From NCBI RefSeq assembly GCF_001552635.1, contig NZ_BCRO01000011.1, positions 248,001 through 312,000 on the forward strand: 64,000 nucleotides of DNA, read 5' to 3'. Below are positions 42,233 through 50,894 of the stretch, in pieces. Both the position numbers and the translations under genes were made by a program. The notes under the pieces were generated by a model. The model worked only from the letters and a program-made list of their open reading frames with translations. It was not told the origin of the DNA and did no database searches. The stretch's first letter is position 1. Each line of letters opens with the position of its first letter. Source of the stretch: Actinomadura hibisca NBRC 15177 (GTDB lineage Bacteria; Actinomycetota; Actinomycetes; Streptosporangiales; Streptosporangiaceae).

Positions 42233-42568
42233 ATGAGCGAGCTATCACTCTCGGTCACGGAGACGGACGGACGGATCGTGATCACGGTCTCCGGAGACCT
42301 CGACATCACCTACGCCGCCCGGTTCACCGCGCTGGCCGCGGAGCAGGTGCCCGGCGGCGCGCGGGCGATCGTCGACCTCACGACCATGGAGTTCCTGGAT
42401 TCGGCGGGCCTCGGCGCGCTGCTGAACCTGTGGAAGCGGCTGCAGCGCGGCGGCGGCGACATGGTGCTGGTCGGGGCCAGCTACCGGAGCGCGCGTGCGC
42501 TGTGGGTGACCGGCCTGGCCGATCGCCTGCCGCGCACCGACTCCCTTGAGGAGGCTCTGGAGCGCTGA
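42233..42568 (+). CDS. RsbV-like anti-sigma factor antagonist (STAS)
   Basis: A 111-residue STAS protein with GGAGAG upstream of the ATG at 42233. The phospho-acceptor serine is S57 in MEFLDSAGLGALL. Such antagonists bind and neutralise an anti-sigma kinase when dephosphorylated by PP2C phosphatases. The divergent stressosome operon supplies three candidate phosphatase/kinase partners, but no sigma factor gene is in the window. Confidence 0.88.
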   Translation: MSELSLSVTETDGRIVITVSGDLDITYAARFTALAAEQVPGGARAIVDLTTMEFLDSAGLGALLNLWKRLQRGGGDMVLVGASYRSARALWVTGLADRLPRTDSLEEALER

Positions 42569-42598
42569 CCCGCGGCGTTGGCGGGGCGGTGCACGAAC

Positions 42599-42632
42599 GC
42601 GTCCGGGCGGCCGGTACCGGCCGCCCGGACGC
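42599..42632 (+). terminator. Perfect 34-bp palindrome, terminator of the RsbV-like gene
   Basis: Arms of 17 bp starting GCGTCCGGGCGGCCGGT, with no true loop, 30 bp after the rsbV-like stop. Confidence 0.65.
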
Positions 42633-42647
42633 AGGTGGCCGCGCCTG

Positions 42648-42683
42648 CGCGCCGTCCACGTCGTTCGGGAGGTGGACGGCGCG
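42648..42683 (-). terminator. Hairpin terminator of the SDR gene
   Basis: Arms CGCGCCGTCCAC and GTGGACGGCGCG with a 12-base loop, 25 bp from the stop of the minus-strand SDR gene. Together with the neighbouring palindrome it isolates two convergent genes. Confidence 0.65.
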
Positions 42684-42707
42684 GGGCGCGGCCAGCGCGT
42701 TGCGGGG

Positions 42708-43658
42708 TCAGGTGAAGGCGTCCAGGCCGGTCAGCTCGGCGGAGAGCTCCCACAGGCGGGCCGCGCCGTCCGGGTCGGTCGCCCAGGGCTTGACGCCGCC
42801 GATCAGCATGTCGTCGGTGGTGGCGGGGACGGCGACGTCGCAGTCCTGGCAGTACAGGCCGCCGAGGCCGTCCAGCAGCGGCGAGGTCGCCGCCCACACG
42901 GCCGTCGCCGCGCCCTGCCCGGGCGTCTTGAACCCGTCCGCCGGGCCGCCGTCCGGCTTGATCCATCCCTGGGCGACCTGCTCCTCGTGCGGGATGTGCC
43001 GCTGCAAGGGGGTCAGGATGCTGCCGGGGTGCAGCGAGAACGCCCGCAGGCCGCGGTCTGCTCCCAGGGCGTCGAGATGCAGGGCGAACAGGGCGTTGGC
43101 GGTCTTGGACTGGGCGTAGGCGAGCCAGCGGTCGTAGCCGTCGCGGAAGTGCGGGTCGTCCCACCGGACGCCGCCGAGAAAATGCCCCGACGAGGCCACC
43201 GCCACCACCCGCGACCGGGGTACCAGCGCCGGGAGCAGGCGGTTGACGAGCGCGAAGTGCCCGAGGTGGTTGATCGCGAAGTGCGCCTCCCAGCCCGGCC
43301 CCACGCGCGTCTCGGGGCAGGCCATGACACCGGCGTTGTTGATGATCGCGTCGAGGGCGCGACCGAACTCCAGGAAACGGTCGCAGAACCTGCGGACGCT
43401 CTCCTGGTCCGCCAGATCCAGGGCGTGCACCTCGGTGCCCGGGACGCCGCGCAACGCCTCGTCGGCCGTGCCGGTCCGGCGCGCGGGCACGACGACGCGG
43501 GCACCGGCCCCGGCGAGCGCGCGCGTGATCTCCAGGCCGAGCCCGGAGTAGCCGCCGGTGACCAGGACGGTCCGGCCGGTCAGGTCGATCCCGGCCACCA
43601 CCTCTTCCGCCGTGCTGCGCGCGCCGAACCCCGAATTGATCTTCTGCTGTGCCGTCAT
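42708..43658 (-). CDS. SDR family oxidoreductase
   Basis: From the ATG at 43658 (MTAQQKINSGFGARSTAEEV) the protein has 316 residues. The Rossmann motif is VTGGYSGLGLEI, NNAGVM follows, and the active-site pattern is VASSG...YAQSKTAN with YxxxK. It resembles the retinol-dehydrogenase-like SDRs with long C-termini. A MerR-type promoter with a 19-bp spacer and a divergent MerR gene lie upstream, so it is inducible by the MerR ligand. Substrate unknown. Confidence 0.86.
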   Translation of the reverse strand: MTAQQKINSGFGARSTAEEVVAGIDLTGRTVLVTGGYSGLGLEITRALAGAGARVVVPARRTGTADEALRGVPGTEVHALDLADQESVRRFCDRFLEFGRALDAIINNAGVMACPETRVGPGWEAHFAINHLGHFALVNRLLPALVPRSRVVAVASSGHFLGGVRWDDPHFRDGYDRWLAYAQSKTANALFALHLDALGADRGLRAFSLHPGSILTPLQRHIPHEEQVAQGWIKPDGGPADGFKTPGQGAATAVWAATSPLLDGLGGLYCQDCDVAVPATTDDMLIGGVKPWATDPDGAARLWELSAELTGLDAFT

Positions 43659-43665
43659 GCCGGGA

Positions 43666-43696
43666 ACGCTAGGAGCTAGAGTGCGATCTAGGTCAA
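43666..43696 (-). promoter_or_regulatory. MerR-type promoter (19-bp spacer) with dyad
   Basis: On the minus strand -35 TTGACC and -10-like TAGCGT are 19 bp apart, which is longer than the normal 17 and typical of MerR-activated promoters. A dyad CTAGA-N6-TCTAG (43676-43691) lies between them. Confidence 0.6.
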
Positions 43697-43713
43697 GCTC
43701 TACGATCACGGGC

Positions 43714-44139
43714 ATGACCAGGGATGCGGAGGGCCTGTCCATCGGGCAGGTGGCGGAGGCGACCGGACTGAGCGTGCACGCGCTGCGCTTCTTCGAGCGC
43801 GAGGAACTGTTCCTGCGCCCCATTCCCCGCTCCGGCGGCGGCCAGCGGGTCTACGGTCCCGCCGATGTGGAATGGCTGCTGTTGTGCAACCGGCTTCGCG
43901 ATTCCGGGATGCCGATCGCCGTGCTGAAGAAGTTCGCCGGGCTCGTTCGTTCGGGGCCGGGGAACGAGCCGGAACGGCTGGCGCTGCTGCGCGGGCACGA
44001 GCGCCGCGTCGAGGAGAGGATCGCCGGGTTGCAGGCCAACCTGGAGATCATCCGGACGAAGGTCTCCGTCTACGAGCGGCATGTCCGGGAGGGCACCGCC
44101 GCCGGGGTGTGGGCTCCGACGACTGATCCCGCCACCTGA
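43714..44139 (+). CDS. MerR family regulator
   Basis: A 141-residue protein. The HTH is SIGQVAEATGLSVHALRFFE and the wing is GGGQRVYGPADVEWL. The C-terminal helix (RRVEERIAGLQANLEIIRTK) is the usual dimer coiled coil. It has no cysteine cluster for metals, so an organic effector or drug is likely. It is divergent from the SDR gene, and the promoter in between has MerR geometry. Confidence 0.87.
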   Translation: MTRDAEGLSIGQVAEATGLSVHALRFFEREELFLRPIPRSGGGQRVYGPADVEWLLLCNRLRDSGMPIAVLKKFAGLVRSGPGNEPERLALLRGHERRVEERIAGLQANLEIIRTKVSVYERHVREGTAAGVWAPTTDPAT

Positions 44140-44279
44140 GGGGTGTGGCGGAAGGCCATCCAGAATTCCGGATTGTGTGGTCGAAGACCATGGAAGGCGC
44201 TGCGGGCGAGGACTTCTAATTGCCGGTGCCACGGGGCCGTCGGAGCGGCCCGACCAGCCGGAACATGGAGAGGGCCCGC

Positions 44280-45047
44280 ATGGACAAAGTGATCGCGACC
44301 GCCGCCGAGGCGGTGGCCGACATCGGGGACGGGGCCTCGCTGGCGGTGGGGGGCTTCGGCCTGTGCGGCGTCCCCGAGACGCTGATCCGCGCCGTGCACG
44401 AGCAGGGCGCGGGCCGGTTGCGGCTGGTCTCCAACAACTGCGGCGTGGACGGCCGGGGCCTCGGCATCCTGCTGGCGTCGGGGCGGGTCGAGCGCGTCAC
44501 CGCCTCCTACGTCGGCGAGAACAAGGAGTTCGCCCGGCAGTACCTGGCCGGTGAGCTGGAGGTGGAGCTGATCCCCCAGGGCACGCTCGCCGAGCGGCTG
44601 CGCGCCGGTGGGACGGGCGTGCCCGCCTTCTACACCCCGGCGGGCGTCGGCACCCAGATCGCCGACGGCGGCCTGCCCTGGCGCTACGACGCGCACGGCG
44701 GCGTCGCCCTGGCCTCGCCGCCCCGCGAGACCCGCGTGTTCGACGGCCGCGAGCACGTCCTGGAGCAGGCGATCACCTGCGACTTCGCCCTGGTGCACGC
44801 CGCGCGCGGCGACCGGCACGGCAACCTGGTCTTCCGCCGCTCGGCCGCCAATTTCAATCCGCTGGCGGCGATGGCCGGGCGCGTCACCGTCGCGGAGGTC
44901 GAAGAGCTCGTCGAGCCGGGCGAGCTGGACCCCGACGAGATCCACCTGCCCGGCGTGTTCGTGCGGCGCGTCGTCGCGCTGACGCCCGAGCAGGCGGCCG
45001 ACAAGGCCGTCGAACGCCGCACCGTCACCGAGAGGACCTCGTTCTGA
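44280..45047 (+). CDS. scoA: Succinyl-CoA:3-ketoacid CoA-transferase, subunit A
   Basis: A 255-residue protein from the ATG at 44280 with GGAGAGGG upstream. Family signatures are [49 protein letters not shown] and [14 protein letters not shown]. It forms a heteromer with subunit B and moves CoA from succinyl-CoA to acetoacetate or another 3-oxoacid. The last base is the first base of the next start, so the two subunits are translationally coupled. Confidence 0.9.
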   Translation: MDKVIATAAEAVADIGDGASLAVGGFGLCGVPETLIRAVHEQGAGRLRLVSNNCGVDGRGLGILLASGRVERVTASYVGENKEFARQYLAGELEVELIPQGTLAERLRAGGTGVPAFYTPAGVGTQIADGGLPWRYDAHGGVALASPPRETRVFDGREHVLEQAITCDFALVHAARGDRHGNLVFRRSAANFNPLAAMAGRVTVAEVEELVEPGELDPDEIHLPGVFVRRVVALTPEQAADKAVERRTVTERTSF

Positions 45048-45688
45048 TGCCCTGGACCCGCGACCAGATGGCCGCCCGCGCCGCCGCCGAGCTGACCGAC
45101 GGCAGCTACGTCAACCTCGGGATCGGGCTGCCCACGCTGATCCCCAACCACGTTCCGGCGGGCGTGCACATCGTGCTGCACTCGGAGAACGGCATCCTCG
45201 GCACCGGCCCCTACCCGACCGCCGACGCCGTGGACCCCGACCTGATCAACGCGGGCAAGGAGACGGTGACCGTCCTGCCGGGCGCGGGCTTCTTCGACTC
45301 GGCGCTGTCGTTCGGGATGATCCGCGGCGGGCACATCGACACCGCCGTGCTCGGCGCGATGCAGGTGTCGGCGCGCGGCGACCTGGCCAACTGGACGATC
45401 CCCGGCAGCATGATCAAGGGCATGGGCGGCGCGATGGACCTGGTGCACGGCGCGCGGCGCGTGCTGGTGCTGACCGACCACACCGCCCGGGACGGCAGCC
45501 CCAAGATCGTCGACGAGTGCACGCTGCCGCTCACCGGCCGGGGCTGCGTGCAGCGGATCATCACCGACCTGGGCGTCCTGGACGTCACGCCGGATGGCCT
45601 GCGGCTCGTCGAGACCGCGCCGGGCGTCACCTGGGACGACGTGCGGGCCGCGACCGGCGCGCCGATCCTGGTCCCCGAGCGGGCCTGA
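45047..45688 (+). CDS. scoB: Succinyl-CoA:3-ketoacid CoA-transferase, subunit B
   Basis: A 213-residue protein with the catalytic glutamate in LHSENGILG (E47), [11 protein letters not shown] at the start and [27 protein letters not shown] and [20 protein letters not shown] further on. The glutamate forms the covalent CoA thioester. It is the partner of the preceding gene. No other ketone-body or ring-cleavage genes are close by. Confidence 0.9.
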   Translation: MPWTRDQMAARAAAELTDGSYVNLGIGLPTLIPNHVPAGVHIVLHSENGILGTGPYPTADAVDPDLINAGKETVTVLPGAGFFDSALSFGMIRGGHIDTAVLGAMQVSARGDLANWTIPGSMIKGMGGAMDLVHGARRVLVLTDHTARDGSPKIVDECTLPLTGRGCVQRIITDLGVLDVTPDGLRLVETAPGVTWDDVRAATGAPILVPERA

Positions 45689-45699
45689 CGCGCACGGCC

Positions 45700-45972
45700 T
45701 CAGTCGGCGACCTCGATCGCGAAAGCGTCCCGTGCCCCGCCCCTGCCCGCGTCGGTGAGATGGACGACGCGCGGCGAAGCGCCGTACCGCAACCAGCCCA
45801 GGTCGAAGAACCGGGCGGCCACCGCAGCGCCCAGAGCTCCGGCGAGATGGTGCCGCCGCTCGCTCCAGTCGACGCAGTGGCGCACCAGCGGCCGTCGCCC
45901 AGGGACCAGCGCGTCCACGTCGACGCCGAACGCGGTGAACCGCCCGGCTCCTTCGGGGGTCAGCTGGTACAT
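45700..45972 (-). pseudogene. C-terminal half of an ArsR-type regulator
   Basis: The 90 visible residues read TPEGAGRFTAFGVDVDALVP, RRPLVRHCVDWSERRHHLAG and GALGAAVAARFFDLGWLRYG, matching the C-terminal ligand or metal section of actinobacterial ArsR proteins with a CxDWxERRHHLAG motif. The winged HTH that should precede it is missing, and the frame is cut after 45972 by unrelated DNA. An internal ATG exists but the product would lack DNA binding. Confidence 0.65.
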
Positions 45973-46121
45973 CGCCTGCCTGCCGTAGGAACCGGGCTGG
46001 TCGGGGAACCTCGGCTACTACGGCATGCTCTACCTCCAGAACGAGCGCGTCCACGACGCGCTGGACGCCGGTCTCGCCCTGTCCTCCTGGCGAACCACAA
46101 AGACACGCACCGTCGCGAGGG

Positions 46122-47222
46122 TCAACCGATGACGCCGGGCCGGTCCAGCCAGACGCGATCACCCGTGGGCGTCACGGTCAGGCCGAACCGGTCGCGGCCG
46201 GGACTCCGGCGGGTGATCCAGCCGAAATAGGCCGTCACCGCCAGGTCCCACAGAGCCCGGTCTCCGCCCTGCTCGACCTCGAACGACTCACGACCCGGCT
46301 CGTAGCGAGCACTGGCCCACGCGTCCGGCCCCCACAGCCGCAAAACGTAGGCGTCCGCGTCGCGTTCACCTCTGGCGCATACGCCCGGCAGCGCGGCTCC
46401 CATCGCCAGGTCCGCGCCTGCTGGGGCATAGCCGATGGTCCGGGGGTCGATGTCGGTCGTCGAGACCTCACCGCGTCGGCCGGAAGTGTCCCATTCGGGG
46501 TGACGCTGCGCCCGCATCATCATGTAGGAGGCGTAACCGGTGAACCGGCCCACCGCCGTACCGTCCGGCATCACCACAAGCCGCAGTTCGTGACTGGAGC
46601 CGAACCCCGGATCGTAGGGCGTCACGATCACACCGCCGGGGCGGGTCTGCTCCACCCACGCGTAGGGCACCCGCGCGACCGCGCAAGTCGCGTGCACACG
46701 GTCGTAGGGCGCTCCCCGCGCCCAACCCTCGGCACCGTCCCCGACGACCAGCCGAGGCGCGCAGCCCGCCTGCTTGAGGTTGGCGGCGGCCCGCCCCGAC
46801 ACCGCAGGATCGACCTCTACCGTCGTGACGTTCTGCGAGCCGACCAGATGCGCCAGCAGGGCGGCGGTCCAGCCGGTACCGGTGCCCACGTCAAGGACAC
46901 GATGCCCCGGCTCGACGTCCAGCAGCTCCAGGAGCGAGACGACGGTGCTCGGCGCAGACAACGACGAGGTGAAGCGCCCTGCACCGGCGGCAAGGTCGGT
47001 AGCGCCGTCATCGAGCTGGGTGATGATCGCATCGTCGCCGTAGACCAGGTCGAACCAGCCTTCGGGGTCGACCTTCTCGCTCACCGGATCGCCGTCGCCG
47101 GTCCAGGCCGTCGGCGGCGCGAACACGTGCCGGGGGACGTCATGCAGCGCCGCTCTGACGGGATCCTGCGTCAACCACCCGGCGACGGCCAGCCGCTCGA
47201 TCAGCGCCTCGACACGCCGCAT
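46122..47222 (-). CDS. Protein-L-isoaspartate methyltransferase-like protein
   Basis: A protein of about 366 residues from the ATG at 47222, preceded by GGGAG. The PCMT-like region has VPRHVFAPP, STVVSLLELLDVEPGHRVLD, VGTGTGWTAALLAHLVGSQN (SAM motif I), VTTVEVDPAVS and RVHATCAVARVPYAWVEQTRPGG. A C-terminal extra domain of about 150 residues follows. Such enzymes repair isoaspartate or methylate modified peptides (for example in RiPP pathways), but no precursor gene is evident here. Confidence 0.82.
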   Translation of the reverse strand: MRRVEALIERLAVAGWLTQDPVRAALHDVPRHVFAPPTAWTGDGDPVSEKVDPEGWFDLVYGDDAIITQLDDGATDLAAGAGRFTSSLSAPSTVVSLLELLDVEPGHRVLDVGTGTGWTAALLAHLVGSQNVTTVEVDPAVSGRAAANLKQAGCAPRLVVGDGAEGWARGAPYDRVHATCAVARVPYAWVEQTRPGGVIVTPYDPGFGSSHELRLVVMPDGTAVGRFTGYASYMMMRAQRHPEWDTSGRRGEVSTTDIDPRTIGYAPAGADLAMGAALPGVCARGERDADAYVLRLWGPDAWASARYEPGRESFEVEQGGDRALWDLAVTAYFGWITRRSPGRDRFGLTVTPTGDRVWLDRPGVIG

Positions 47223-47549
47223 GACGTCTCCCATCAGCCGATCACTTCCCCCGCTTGCCGTCGCCCTTGTCCGCGAAGGAAGCCTCCCCCATGGGTCCCC
47301 GGCTACGGGCCGGATCGCCCCACCTCAGGCCCCCACTTGCACGCGGAGGCTCTACGGGCGTGGGCAGTGTGTGGGCGGGACACCGGCTCGCCGCCGAAAT
47401 GTGGGTTCCGGCCACGTAGCTCCGGGTCTGGTCACCACCTAGCGTTCCCTGTCACAGCCGTTCGAGTGGCGCAGGTCACTTCGGGCGCGTGTCCGAGCCG
47501 TCCACCGAGCACACCGGTCCCCGCCAAGACCGCGTCCGGAAAGGCCGTC

Positions 47550-49205
47550 ATGAATCGATACACGATCCTGCTCGCAGGAAGCGCCGTCGCGCTGGCCGGG
47601 CTCACGGCCGTCCCCGCCCAGGCCGCGTCTCCGTCCGCCAGCGAAGCCTGTACGGGTCTGGCGGGGGTGGCCATCCCCGCGTCGGCGATCGGCCTCGCGA
47701 CCGGCGGCGGGCACGTGCGGCAGGCGACGCCCGTCCCGGCCTCCGGGCAGGGTGCTTCGGCCGTCGGCGAGCACTGCCGGGTGGACGCCGCCCTGCGCCC
47801 GGTGGACCCCGCCGCGCCCGACATCCTGATGCGGATCGCCCTGCCCACGGTCTGGAACGGCAAGGCCATGATGTTCGGCGGCGGCGGATACGACGGCACC
47901 ATTCCCAACGTCGCAGGCAACGTGCCCTACGGCCCGGCCGACCAGCCGGTCCCGCTGGGGCGCGGCTACGCCACCTTCGCGAGCGACTCCGGGCACCAGG
48001 CGGCCCCCGACTTCCAGCCGGCCACGTCGCTCGACGGCTCGTTCGCCGCCAACGACGAGGCGCTGCGCAACTTCTCCGGCGACGCGCTCAAGAAGACCCG
48101 CGACGCGGCGCTCTACCTCGTCGGCAAACGGTACGGCGGGGCCCGGCCCGTCCACAGCTACTTCGCCGGTGGCTCCACGGGCGGGCGCGAGGCGCTCGCG
48201 GTCGCGCAGCGCTGGCCCCGCGACTTCGACGGCGTCATCGCGGTCTACCCGGCCTGGAACGCCGCGACGCTGGACCTGTTCTTCGGCTACCAAGCCAAGG
48301 TCCTGTCGCAGCCGGGCGCGTTCCCCGGACCGGCCGAGCAGGAGCTTCTGCACCGCAGCGTGATCAACGCCTGCGACGGCCGCGACGGCCTCCGCGACGG
48401 CGTCGTCTCCAACGAGCAGGGCTGCCGCTTCGACCCCCGCGTCCTGCGCTGCGCCGCCGACCACCCCGAGGACGGCACCTGCCTGACGGACCGGCAGATC
48501 CGCGCCGTCCGGGAACTGTCGTCGCCGCTGCGGCTGCCCTACCGGCTCGCCAGCGGCGAGACCGGCTACCCCGGCTTCCCGTTCCTGTCGGGCGCCGCGA
48601 TGACCACGCCCCTGCTCGGCATGGGCACCACGGCCCCGGCCGACCCCATGCCCAAGACCAGCGGCTACGGCGTCCAGTTCTGGGACCAGTGGATTCGCTA
48701 CGCCGTCACCCGGGACCCTGCCTACAACTCGCTGGCGGTCGATCCCCTCCGGCCCGGCAAGTGGCGCTCCCGCATCAGCGAACTGTCGGCGTTGCAGGAC
48801 GTCAACGACCCGGACCTCAGCCGCTTCGCCAAGGCGGGCGGCCGCCTGTTCATCGTGCACGGCCTGGCCGACGAGCTGGTCAGCCACCGGTCCACGGCGC
48901 AGTACTTCGCCAGGGTGCGCGCGACGATGGGAGCCTCGGCGACGGCACGTTTCGCCCGCTTCTACACGGTGCCCGGAGCCAACCACGCCAACGTCAAGGC
49001 GACCTTCACCGCCGGATGGGACTCGCTCACCGCGCTGGAGAAGTGGGTCGAGAACTCCGCCGCTCCCCAACGCCCGGTCGTGACGGACACCAACCCGGCC
49101 GCCGCAGGACGCAGCCGCCCGCTGTGCGAGTACCCGACCTGGCCGCGCTACCGGGGCTCCGGCGACCCGAACAACGCCGCCAGCTTCACCTGCGCCCGCT
49201 TCTGA
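47550..49205 (+). CDS. Secreted tannase/feruloyl esterase family protein
   Basis: A 551-residue protein with a signal peptide (MNRYTILLAGSAVALAGLTA, cut after AQA) and AAAGG-like RBS. Blocks are GGGGYDGTIPN, YATFASDSGHQA, YFAGGSTGGREAL (nucleophile serine), FDGVIAVYPAWN, LFIVHGLADELVS and FYTVPGANHANV (Asp and His of the triad). Paired cysteines support extracellular folding. Enzymes of this family release gallic or ferulic acid from plant polymers, so the substrate is probably a phenolic ester. Confidence 0.86.
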   Translation: MNRYTILLAGSAVALAGLTAVPAQAASPSASEACTGLAGVAIPASAIGLATGGGHVRQATPVPASGQGASAVGEHCRVDAALRPVDPAAPDILMRIALPTVWNGKAMMFGGGGYDGTIPNVAGNVPYGPADQPVPLGRGYATFASDSGHQAAPDFQPATSLDGSFAANDEALRNFSGDALKKTRDAALYLVGKRYGGARPVHSYFAGGSTGGREALAVAQRWPRDFDGVIAVYPAWNAATLDLFFGYQAKVLSQPGAFPGPAEQELLHRSVINACDGRDGLRDGVVSNEQGCRFDPRVLRCAADHPEDGTCLTDRQIRAVRELSSPLRLPYRLASGETGYPGFPFLSGAAMTTPLLGMGTTAPADPMPKTSGYGVQFWDQWIRYAVTRDPAYNSLAVDPLRPGKWRSRISELSALQDVNDPDLSRFAKAGGRLFIVHGLADELVSHRSTAQYFARVRATMGASATARFARFYTVPGANHANVKATFTAGWDSLTALEKWVENSAAPQRPVVTDTNPAAAGRSRPLCEYPTWPRYRGSGDPNNAASFTCARF

Positions 49206-49218
49206 TCATCCTCGGCGT

Positions 49219-49246
49219 AGCCCGCGTCAGGTCTCTGGCGCGGGCT
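49219..49246. terminator. Bidirectional hairpin between converging genes
   Basis: Arms AGCCCGCG and CGCGGGCT with a 12-base loop, 13 bp after the esterase stop and overlapping the end of the cupin regulator gene. Confidence 0.5.
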
Positions 49247-49850
49247 TCGCCGGTTCGGAGCGTGCGCGCGGTTTGGCGCGGACGTGCATGCGCTCCCCCT
49301 GGCGGCCGAGCAGGTTGAGGACCTCGACGGGAGTCTCGCCGGTGGAGCCGAACCAGTGGGGCAGGCGGGTGTCGAACTCGGCGGCCTCCCCCGGCTCCAG
49401 AACGATGTCGTGCTCGGCCACGATGAGCCGCAGCCGCCCGGACAGCACGTAGAGCCACTCGTAGCCCTCGTGGGTGCACGGGTCGGGCCGGTTCTGCCCG
49501 GCTGGGATGATCGACTTCCACGCCTGGAGGGGCCCCGGGTGCGGCGTCAGCGGGACCACCGTGCGGCCGTTGTGGACTCGGGGCTTGGCGTGCACCCGGG
49601 GATCGCCGGTCGCGGGCGCGCCGACCAGCTCGTCCAGCGGCACCTGGTGCGCCTGCGCGATGGGCAGCAGGAGTTCCAGGCTGGGACGGCGCTGGCCCGT
49701 CTCCAGCCGGGACAGCGTGCTCTTGGAGATGCCGGTAGCCTCGGCCAGCGCGGACAGGCTCACGCCGCGCTTGGTGCGGATGCGCTTGAGGCGGGGGCCG
49801 ACCTGGGCCAGCGTGGCGGCGATCGGGGAATGCTCGTCCATGCCGCCCAT
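49227..49850 (-). CDS. XRE regulator with cupin sensor domain
   Basis: A 207-residue protein. Residues about 15-70 are HTH_XRE (LKRIRTKRGVSLSALAEATG, ISKSTLSRLETGQRRPSLEL). The cupin has THEGYEWLYVLSGRLRLIVA and VLEPGEAAEFDTRLPHWFGS. It probably senses a small molecule and controls the divergent oxidoreductase-MFS operon, whose start is 84 bp away. The start could also be the ATG nine bases later. Confidence 0.84.
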   Translation of the reverse strand: MGGMDEHSPIAATLAQVGPRLKRIRTKRGVSLSALAEATGISKSTLSRLETGQRRPSLELLLPIAQAHQVPLDELVGAPATGDPRVHAKPRVHNGRTVVPLTPHPGPLQAWKSIIPAGQNRPDPCTHEGYEWLYVLSGRLRLIVAEHDIVLEPGEAAEFDTRLPHWFGSTGETPVEVLNLLGRQGERMHVRAKPRARSEPAKPAPET

Positions 49851-49934
49851 TCCACCGCCCGCGTCCCGGAAACGGCAACGAAGTTTGTCGGTTCGTCACC
49901 GGCGCGCCCAGCATCGGGCGCGGAGGTGATCGTC

Positions 49935-50894
49935 ATGATCAAGACGATGGACGCCCCGGACGACGGGGTCTTCGACGTGGTGGTGATCGGCGCCGGAGCG
50001 GCCGGGCTGAACGCCGCCCTGCTGCTCGGCCGGGCCCGCCGCAAGGTGGCGGTGGTCGACGCGGGCGAGCCGCGCAATGCGCCCGCCGCACACATGCACG
50101 GTTTCCTGTCCCGCGACGGATCGGACCCGACGGCGCTGCTCGAACTCGGCCGCGCCGAGGTCGCCCGATACGGCGTGCGGCTCATCCGGGGACGCGTGGA
50201 CCAGATCGACCACGGCTACCAGGTCCGCATGGTCGGCGGGCCCGTGCTCGCGGCCCGCCGCGTCCTGGTCGCGACCGGACTACGCGACGAGCTGCCCGAC
50301 ATCCCCGGCGTGCGGGAACGGTGGGGCAAGGACCTGCTGCACTGCCCCTACTGCCACGCCTACGAGGTCCGCGACCAGCCGCTGGCCGTCCTCGGCGTCC
50401 ACCCGAACGCGGTGCACCAGGCCCTTCTTCTGCGCGGGTGGAGCGACGACGTCGTTTTCTTCGCGCACACGCTCGCGTTGACGGCGCAGGATCGGGAACG
50501 GCTGGAAGCGCGCGGCCTGCGCATCGTCGAGGGCGAGGTCAAACAGCTCGTCGCCGACGACGACCGGCTCCGCGGTGTCGAACTCGCGGACGGCCGCGTC
50601 GTCCCCCGCGCCGCCGCGTTCCTCTTCCCCCGCATGGTGGCGCGCGACGAACTGCTGACCGGTCTGGGGTGCGCCAGGGACGACGGCGGCTGGGTCACTA
50701 CCGACCGGACCGGGCGCACCAGCGTCGCCGGAGTCTGGGCCGCCGGCAACGTCGTCGATCCGCGCGCGCAGGTCGTCACCGCCGCCGGGATGGGGTCCGC
50801 CGCCGCCTTCGCCATCAACACCGACCTGCTGGACGAGGACGTGGACCGCGCCGTCGAGCAGCACCGCGCCATGGTGGCGGGTGGCGGCCGATGA
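49935..50894 (+). CDS. Thioredoxin-reductase-like FAD oxidoreductase
   Basis: A 319-residue protein from the ATG at 49935 with GGAGG eight bases upstream. The FAD motif is VVVIGAGAAGLNAALLLGRA. The redox-active pair is C137-PY-C140 in LHCPYCHAYEVRD. The C-terminal FAD-binding part has SVAGVWAAGNVVDPRAQVVT. The motif CPYCHAYE with a short NADPH domain (GVHPNAVHQALLL lacks the GGGdSA glycines) resembles HlmI/DepH-type dithiol oxidases, which form disulfides in natural products. That link is tentative. The MFS gene follows with a 4-bp overlap. Confidence 0.84.
   Translation: MIKTMDAPDDGVFDVVVIGAGAAGLNAALLLGRARRKVAVVDAGEPRNAPAAHMHGFLSRDGSDPTALLELGRAEVARYGVRLIRGRVDQIDHGYQVRMVGGPVLAARRVLVATGLRDELPDIPGVRERWGKDLLHCPYCHAYEVRDQPLAVLGVHPNAVHQALLLRGWSDDVVFFAHTLALTAQDRERLEARGLRIVEGEVKQLVADDDRLRGVELADGRVVPRAAAFLFPRMVARDELLTGLGCARDDGGWVTTDRTGRTSVAGVWAAGNVVDPRAQVVTAAGMGSAAAFAINTDLLDEDVDRAVEQHRAMVAGGGR

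Noticed and set aside
47439-49070. A 543-residue open frame antisense to the tannase-like gene
   Set aside because: It mirrors the codon bias of the real gene, is rich in Gly/Arg/Val with no recognisable motif, and the plus-strand gene has a signal peptide and a complete catalytic triad.
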